Below are positions 57,780 through 64,000 of a stretch of DNA of 64,000 nucleotides, piece by piece; the stretch's first letter is position 1, and every line of letters begins with the position of its first letter. Below the pieces are notes generated by a model. It did no database searches, was not told the DNA's origin, and saw nothing but the letters and a program-made list of their open reading frames with translations. The stretch is from Smallanthus sonchifolius (taxonomy: Eukaryota; Streptophyta; Magnoliopsida; Asterales; Asteraceae). The stretch is taken from positions 79,545,501-79,609,500 of the forward strand of contig CM042028.1 of NCBI GenBank assembly GCA_023525975.1, written 5' to 3'. The translations under genes were made by a program, and so were the position numbers.

Positions 57780-58183
57780 TAGAGGTGCACAAACCGGATT
57801 TTTTTAGGATCCGGATCCGGTTCGGATCCGTCAACGTTGGTCAACGACCGGACACGAGGGAACCGGTTCCGGATCGGATCCGGTTTTGGGAGTGGAGAGG
57901 TGGAACCTATTTGGAACCGGATCTGACTAAATACGATTTTATCCGGTTTTATCCGATTGGATCCCGATTTTTTCCGGATTTTTTTGTGTCCGATTTTGTC
58001 CGGTTCCATTTTGTCCGATTTTTGTCCCATTTTTATCCGGTCCGGATAAAACCTTGGAACCAGTTCTAGATCCGGCGGATCCTAAAAAATCTGATCCGGT
58101 TCTTTTTTATCCGGTTAGGGTCGGATCCGGTTTCGAATTATCTTTCGGATCGGATCTGAATCCGGTTTGTTTGTGCACCTCTA
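57780..58183. mobile_element. hAT MITE with GGATCCGG repeats
   Basis: Ends TAGAGGTGCACAAACCGGA and the inverse of TAGAGGTGCACAAACAAACC. A perfect 8-bp duplication ATTGGGGG lies at 57772-57779 and 58184-58191. About twenty TCCGG/CCGGA motifs fill the 404 bases, many within GGATCCGG. No real coding frame is present. Confidence 0.92.
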
Positions 58184-58191
58184 ATTGGGGG

Positions 58192-58838
58192 TCGGGCCAA
58201 CGTACGATGTGGGCCATGTCGGGTCAAGCCGTCAACTCAAGCACATCATTTTCCTTTTTTATTGTTTTATTTATCTAAAACATGGGTCATTTAATCATTT
58301 TGAATATTTGAAAAGGTAAAACTTATTGGCCATAACAAAACGGCGTCGTTGTGGTCATTTTCATTACCTCTTGTTTATATAAATTAAAACCATGTTGGGC
58401 AAAGTGTAACCGTCCAACCCAAAACATTAAATTAACTTAAAATAAATCATGATATAATAATTAATGTTTAAAAGACTTGTGAAAGAGTTCACTTTCTATA
58501 TGTTTTGCGACATAGACAGATTGACACGTAAAAAGTGTAAAGAAAAAAGATAAGTTAGGGACTCAAAATGTCACTAGCATGAAGTATGTACCTTTGGGAT
58601 TGTTTTGTTCATAATACAAAGTGTGACTACACATTGTCTTAAATTAGTTAATTTTTAGGTAAGGACCATATAAGTAGGTTTAATCTTATGGTTGTTATTC
58701 AATTACAAGTTCGATCAATCTTGAGCTTTATTAATAAAGCTCTCTACATGTGTGTTCTTTCATTATTGTGTGTGTTTTGATCGTCCTTGTCAAGGTTACA
58801 TGGCATCAAAGCATCGATGATAATATCGTGAGTGTGTT
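58192..58838. other. intergenic
   Basis: No gene seen. The last 150 bases (TTATTAATAAAGCTCTCTAC, CATGGCATCAAAGCATCGATG) resemble an LTR end with a primer site and may be an older element interrupted by the TRIM-like element. Confidence 0.35.
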
Positions 58839-60332
58839 TGACGCAGGATAGGATTGCAATATGTCGTGTATCATGCGAGACGGAAGCGAAAATAGAATAA
58901 GAGAAAAGTACTCTTTAAAAGAAAATTGATATATTATTGAATGAATAAAACATACATCAAGGTTCCATTATGGACGGAAATCCAAAGTTGGCGGGTAGGC
59001 CAGATTTTTGAAGTTACAGTCTATCAAACAAAATGCTGAAATTAAAGAACATAAATACACTGCATGAGTTGGTGTCAACTCACGACTTTCTTATTAAATG
59101 AAATTCAAGGAAATCTTCAAAATCAATTTGAGATTCATTGTCGTTTTTCATTTGTCTGCCACATTTCGTTAATTGAGTTATTTGTTCATCATCATTCTCC
59201 TTCACTTGAAAAAACTCGACCTCAAGTTCTTGGGAGTAGAAAGTTTCAGTTAATGAGTTGTTTACGTTCTACAATTCCATAAATTTCTCCACCGATACCT
59301 TTGATTTCACATTTTCGTCTATTATCAATTTTGTTAATATTTTAATAACCTCCACCATAGGGACAAAAATGATGTTATTAACTTATTTGTCTTCGTTCTC
59401 TTTTGTCATTCATTGTTTTGACTTCATGACTCTCCATGATGAGAATATGAGTGATGCCATGAGCTTCTATGCCATCGCTTTCATCTAAATTTGTTGCCTT
59501 GATTTCTTAGTCTTTTATCACCTTCGGCATCATAGTTGGAGCTTCTTTACTCTTGTTGTCAACCTCTATATCTTGATGTGAAACACCATCTTTGTTGCAA
59601 GATTCATCGGTTTCAACATTTTTGTTATCATCAAAATGAACATACTTCTCGTCAAGTAAAAACTCAGAATAAGGGATGGACCTCTTCATGTTGACGAGAT
59701 GTCGGTTGCTACGACTAGCGCTGCTAACACCTCCTTTGCTCACAATGGGATGTCAAATAACACCATAGTAACCACCCTCGTGACTTTTATGGAAGTTCTG
59801 CCACCTACGATCACGACACGTAGTTCCTTAAGGATTGTGTCAAGTTTGTCAGCCTTAGCATTAAACCCACGATCTCCATCGTAAAAACAGGGAGATTAAT
59901 TTACTCCAATGCATCGTGCCATCAGGATACTAACGAGCTCTGATACCACCGACGCAGGACAGAATTGTAATTCGTCGCGTATTATGCGACAGCGGAAGCC
60001 AAAATAGAACACAAGAAAAAAATATTTTTCAAAAGAAAATTGATATATTATTGAATGAATAAAACGATACATCAAGGTTCCATAATGTAAGGAAATCTAA
60101 ATTTGACAGGTATGCCAGATTGTTGAAATTACAATCAATCAAATAAATGCTGAAATAAAAGAAAATAAATAAATTGCATGAGTTGGTGACAACTGACAAA
60201 TTTCTTATTAAATGAAAAATTCAAGGAAATCTTCAAAAATCAATTTGAAATTCATTGTTACTTTTCATGCGTCTAGTTCACTCTCACCGATCTGTATATG
60301 ATTACGTTAATTAGGTTATTTGTTGCTCATCA
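58839..60332 (-). mobile_element. second TRIM-like LTR element
   Basis: Direct repeats at 58839-59194 and 59950-60332 share phrases such as TTGATATATTATTGAATGAA and ACATCAAGGTTCCAT. On the minus strand the LTR starts TGATGA. The primer site TGGTATCAGAGC is at 59937-59948 beside the right LTR, and a purine tract AAGTGAAGGAGAA abuts the left LTR. The flanks GTGTT (58834-58838) and GCGTT (60333-60337) match at four of five positions. The LTRs are clearly diverged, and the left one lacks about 25 bases. The interior (755 bp) has one 78-codon acidic frame (59507-59743, minus) of unknown nature. Confidence 0.8.
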
Positions 60333-60337
60333 GCGTT

Positions 60338-60889
60338 TGATATTGCTTCAAGATTATTGTTCACATCTTGAATTACTAATTAGTTTGGTGTAAGTTAGCT
60401 TGATCGTTTCTTGTTTTGTCTTTTATGAAATCAACAAAAAAGTAAACCATTCTGTGGTTACAAATGGCAGAAGACCAAAAGAAAGTGGATTGTGTTGGTT
60501 GCATAACCGACTTATACATGAAAGTTAAAACAATATGTACACATGTTTATGCGACTCTTAAAGTTCTCTATTAAACTTTATTCGGCTTTCTATATCACCA
60601 ATAGTTTCCACCTTTAATCTTTCTATCATTTTCCAAAACATAACAAATATGAAATACCAAGTCACAATATCAAACTTATAAATCAGATACTATACTAGGA
60701 TCTTAGCCAAAATATTGGTTTAGAATACAAAAAAAAACTATAGAAACTGAAAAAGATCGCGCACACGACCAACTTTTTACATACAAATTTGTGTTCCGGT
60801 GCAAATCCAAAGAGTTTCCATTGTTGTCTTCACATTAGTTTTTGCTGTAATAGTTTCCACCTCTTTTAACAGATAGTTTTTGGTTATTT
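60338..60889. other. 3' flank of CDPK gene
   Basis: AT-rich. Likely includes the 3' untranslated region of the kinase. Confidence 0.4.
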
Positions 60890-63800
60890 TTATGTAATTA
60901 TCCGTGAACCCATGCTTGCAGTTCTTAACAGCCTCCGGAACTCTGACAAGCTAATCTTACCATCTTTGTCAATATCAGCTTCTTCCAGAAGTGGATCTAT
61001 AGAACCCTTCAAGCCAGTAATCTGTAATTTTGGAAAAAAAAAAGTGGATTGTTAGAAGTCAAAGTTACAGTTTTGACTTTTGAAGTCAAAGAGTCTAGCT
61101 TCTAGTTTTAAGTTGATAAGACTGTTAGAAGTTCTTGAAAAAAGTTTGACGCTTGTGTTATATTCTATAATAAATTAACCAAACATAGAATTAGTGGTTT
61201 TCAGTTGGTAGCAAGATAATTCTAAATCTTGAATTCAGAAATCGGTCTGTTTGACCAAAATGTCAAACCTCACAGATTTTTGAAAGTTGGAGCAAAATGC
61301 AGTATGCGAGATGAAACTTATGAGTTATGAACAAATAACCATGTTATAAAACTGGAAAGTAGTGGCAACGTGTGTAACGGATTTTTCAGTTTCTTGTAAA
61401 GATACAGTTGGACTTTCTAGGTCAAGTAAACTAATTTTCAACTTCTAAATTCAGACAGATTCCTAAAATTCAAGAAATATTAGATGGTAAAATCAAAACA
61501 TACTGCTATTCCCACAAAACTAGATATGGGGATGTTTACCCTCTAGTCAAAATCAGTTTCAATACTGAAGTAAAAAGTTTGTCTTTTTGACCTCAAAAGT
61601 CAAACTAAAAGCAATGGCTTACCATTCTTAGTTCTTCTGGAGTTATATATCCATCCCTGTCGACATCAAATTTCTCAAACGCCGACTGTGATAAATGTTG
61701 CCATTTTTCAGAATCTTGTTCCTCCAATTGATGAACATGAAGGGTGGCTGCAACAAATTCCTTGAAATCAACAAGCCCGTCTGTGTTACTATCCATCTGC
61801 ATCAACAAATATATTGGTTCAAAAAGGGTAAAACTAGTAATTTTATTTTGCCTTAGATGATCAGTTTCGCTATAATGGGCTTACTGCTTCTAGTAACTCT
61901 GAAACAAACGATTCTTTCATCTTCCAAGGAAGGTCTTTAGCAAGGGCCTGCCACAAAACCGAGCTATTTTAATATCAAGAGTGTAAAGTGCAACTTTTAT
62001 GCTTTTGTTTGACTTTTAGGGTCAAACTTACCTCTTTCATTTCCTCAAGGCTAATAGCACCATTTTTATCTACATCAATTGCATGAAACTGATCTTTAAG
62101 ATCTGATAACGCCTCTTCGTCAAGTGTGCTAGCCAAAGCCTATGCAATAATATATAATCTTAGAAAAAAAATATATATTTGTGATTACTTTTATAATATG
62201 AGAGAAATGGTTACCCGTAGAGCAAATTGTTTTAGGCGACTGTATTTTAAAAATTCACGCATGTTGGATAGAACGGAAATGTCAAGAGGAATTTCAGAAG
62301 CATTTCCACCTTCTCGAACCCACGGGTGTGCTATAAAAAGCACATCCAAGGTTAGATTACAAAATGGTTGTGGAAAACAAATTTCAAATATAAAAATTGA
62401 CATTAAAGAGGTGTTTGAATGTGTGTTTTAAAAGTGATGATGTGATATTGAAGAACCATCAAAATTCAAAGATGAGTTGTAATAAAAAGGGATGTGGAAT
62501 ATAATGTTTGGATGTGCTTCATCTATTTGAAGTTGTAAAAATTAGATAATTAGATGTTTGAGTGTTTGACAAATTCATATTATTTAAACAATTAACATAA
62601 CTATACATTTTTATGGAAAAGGAGTAACATTTTATGAAATTGATTATTTGATCCATAAATAATTAGATAATCATTTACATCGTTTCAAAACCACATATCC
62701 AACCGTAAAACAAATCACAAATAAAATAATTGAAGAGAAATTGTTCTCGTGACTTAAACCCGACAATTTTAAGATATAAATAAACAAGAACAAGAAAAAG
62801 AAACATACATAGGGCTTGAGCAGCAGTCAATCTTATACGAGGATCTTTCACAAGCAATTTCTTTACAAAATCTTTGGCACTCGGGCTTATGTCTAGCCAT
62901 GGTTTGCGCCGAAAATCAGGCTTGTTTCTTAACACCTATAAATTCATACCAATATTATAAAAATCACCATTTTCACAAATCACCAATATACATTTTATTA
63001 AAAACAGTTTACCTCTTTAAAAATCCCATTTTCAGATTTATCCCAAAATGGGCGACGCCCACATAGTAGAATGTATGTGATAACGCCTATGCTCCAAACA
63101 TCTGATTCGGGCCCTGATTTGCGTTTCAATACTTCAGGAGCAACATAGTATGCACTGCCTACCATATCAGTAAACTTCTTTCCTACAAATAATAAAAAAT
63201 ATTTCTATATGAAAATACATCCATATAAATACTAAAAATAATCAAATAACGGTTGGAGAAGATAAATATTAAAGTAAATACTGAAACGGATATTATACAT
63301 TTACATTTTACACTAACCTGGTCTTATAAAGTCTGATAGACCAAAATCTGTAGCCTTTAACTGTGAATCGTCATCACTCGACTTGAAAAGAAAATTCTAT
63401 AAAAATAAAAAATAAAAACCAAGTTAAGATTAGCATCATCCTAGGAACATCGGGTCAATGTAAGACAGACTGTATTGTGTGTTTTCATACCTCTGGTTTC
63501 ATGTCACGATGTACCAAACCATGTAAATGGCATTCAGCAGCAACTTTAAGCATTTGCCTTACAACAATTGCTGCATCTTTCTCTGAGTAACAGCTATCTT
63601 TCCTGGATAAAATAAACTAATGTTAAGTCGTAGAACCATATATGCAATATGACGTGTGTTTGACTTTTGTGGTCAAAAGGATTATTAGCATTCAACTTGA
63701 AAACTAATAAAATACCTAAGATTTTATGCCAAATTTGCAATACCTAATTACATTTTACAAAATGTTCTACTATTAGGAACATATAGGTGCCGAGTTCGTT

Positions 63801-63931
63801 ATAAAATCTAAATTAACATTTAACTAAAAACTAACAGGTTTGACCAAAAAAGTCAGCGTTCATCTAAAGATCAAGATGGGAATTCTTACTTTCCTAAAAT
63901 CCGATTCAACAACTCGCCACCCTCACATAAC
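60890..63931 (-). CDS. CPK28: calcium-dependent protein kinase, CPK28/CPK16/CPK18 type (3' part)
   Basis: Ten exons join in phase: 63890-63931, 63491-63602, 63318-63396, 63013-63182, 62809-62935, 62215-62330, 62032-62139, 61885-61947, 61623-61796, 60890-61021. The 5' exons (N-terminal myristoylation/palmitoylation region and N-lobe) lie beyond the window end. The catalytic loop HRDMKPEN, DFG (TDFGLSDF) and APE (YYVAPEV) are intact. The junction/autoinhibitory region includes LKYSRLKQFALRALAS. Four EF-hands follow: DVDKNGAISLEE, DSNTDGLVDFKE, DVDRDGYITPEE and DIDKDGKISLSE. Motifs such as VREGGNASEIPLDISVL and LRTAS fit subgroup IV, which in Arabidopsis acts in immune homeostasis (BIK1 turnover) and growth. 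Which paralogue it is cannot be settled here. Confidence 0.9.
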
Positions 63932-64000
63932 CTGAAAAGTGTAACCATAAGGCATAAAGTCAAGATCTTTATAACTGAATCAAGCACTGAAAGAAAAAAG

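Noticed and set aside
57767..58069. Overlapping 87- and 98-codon frames rich in DPIR/SGS-type repeats
   Set aside because: They are translations of the GGATCCGG repeat in a hAT MITE with perfect target duplication, not proteins.
5365..63931. A functional cluster linking AHK1, rhodanese, CaM KMT, thaumatin-like protein and CDPK
   Set aside because: The genes are tens of kilobases apart, on both strands, from unrelated families. Plants rarely cluster such genes, and nothing in the sequence links their regulation.

Overview
This is a window of a plant nuclear genome. It is AT-rich, its genes are spliced with GT/AG introns, and most of it is nested transposable elements. The genes match land-plant families found in eudicots. 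Two copies of an Au-like SINE common in asterids suggest an asterid, possibly Asteraceae, but that placement is inference. I see no bacterial, viral or CRISPR-like system.

Five protein-coding loci could be assembled exon by exon with consistent splice phases. (1) A 13-exon hybrid histidine kinase of the AHK1 (osmosensor) type, minus strand, 5365-11990, 1184 aa, apparently intact. (2) A six-exon single-domain rhodanese of the STR18 type, minus strand, 36348-37879. (3) A seven-exon calmodulin-lysine N-methyltransferase, plus strand, 39993-42908, 315 aa. (4) A two-exon GPI-anchored thaumatin-like protein, minus strand, 51071-52780, 295 aa. (5) The 3' ten exons of a calcium-dependent protein kinase of the CPK28/CPK16/CPK18 group, minus strand, 60890-63931, whose 5' part lies beyond the window. 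They do not form an operon-like unit. Three are linked to calcium, osmotic or defence signalling, but their proximity is probably chance.

Region by region. 1-5.3 kb: a tRNA-Ile relic, a Helitron relic, a nest of Mutator-like elements carrying pieces of a helper-NLR (RPW8-NB-ARC) gene, and a short Helitron. 5.3-12 kb: AHK1, with a young TRIM retrotransposon in intron 10 and a SINE in intron 3. 12-16.5 kb: AT-rich intergenic DNA. 16.5-19.5 kb: a CACTA element with palindromic subterminal repeats. 21.6-26.7 kb: a truncated Copia element split by a solo LTR and abutting a broken Helitron that itself holds a MITE. 27-36 kb: decayed Copia pieces, one split by a hAT element, plus small CACTA and other elements. 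36-43 kb: the rhodanese and methyltransferase genes. 43-51 kb: Helitrons, hAT elements, a GCCGGC-rich element, a LINE end, and a PIF/Harbinger element carrying only its Myb-like ORF. 51-53 kb: the thaumatin-like gene. 53-57.4 kb: a gene-capturing Helitron with CPSF100 exons. 57.4-60.4 kb: a hAT element and a second TRIM-like element. 60.9 kb to the end: the CDPK.

The most informative signals are transpositional: exact empty sites can be inferred for several insertions, captured host-gene exons ride in Mutator and Helitron elements, and an autonomous-type/MITE pair of one Harbinger family sits 3 kb apart. I found no convincing new biological system.
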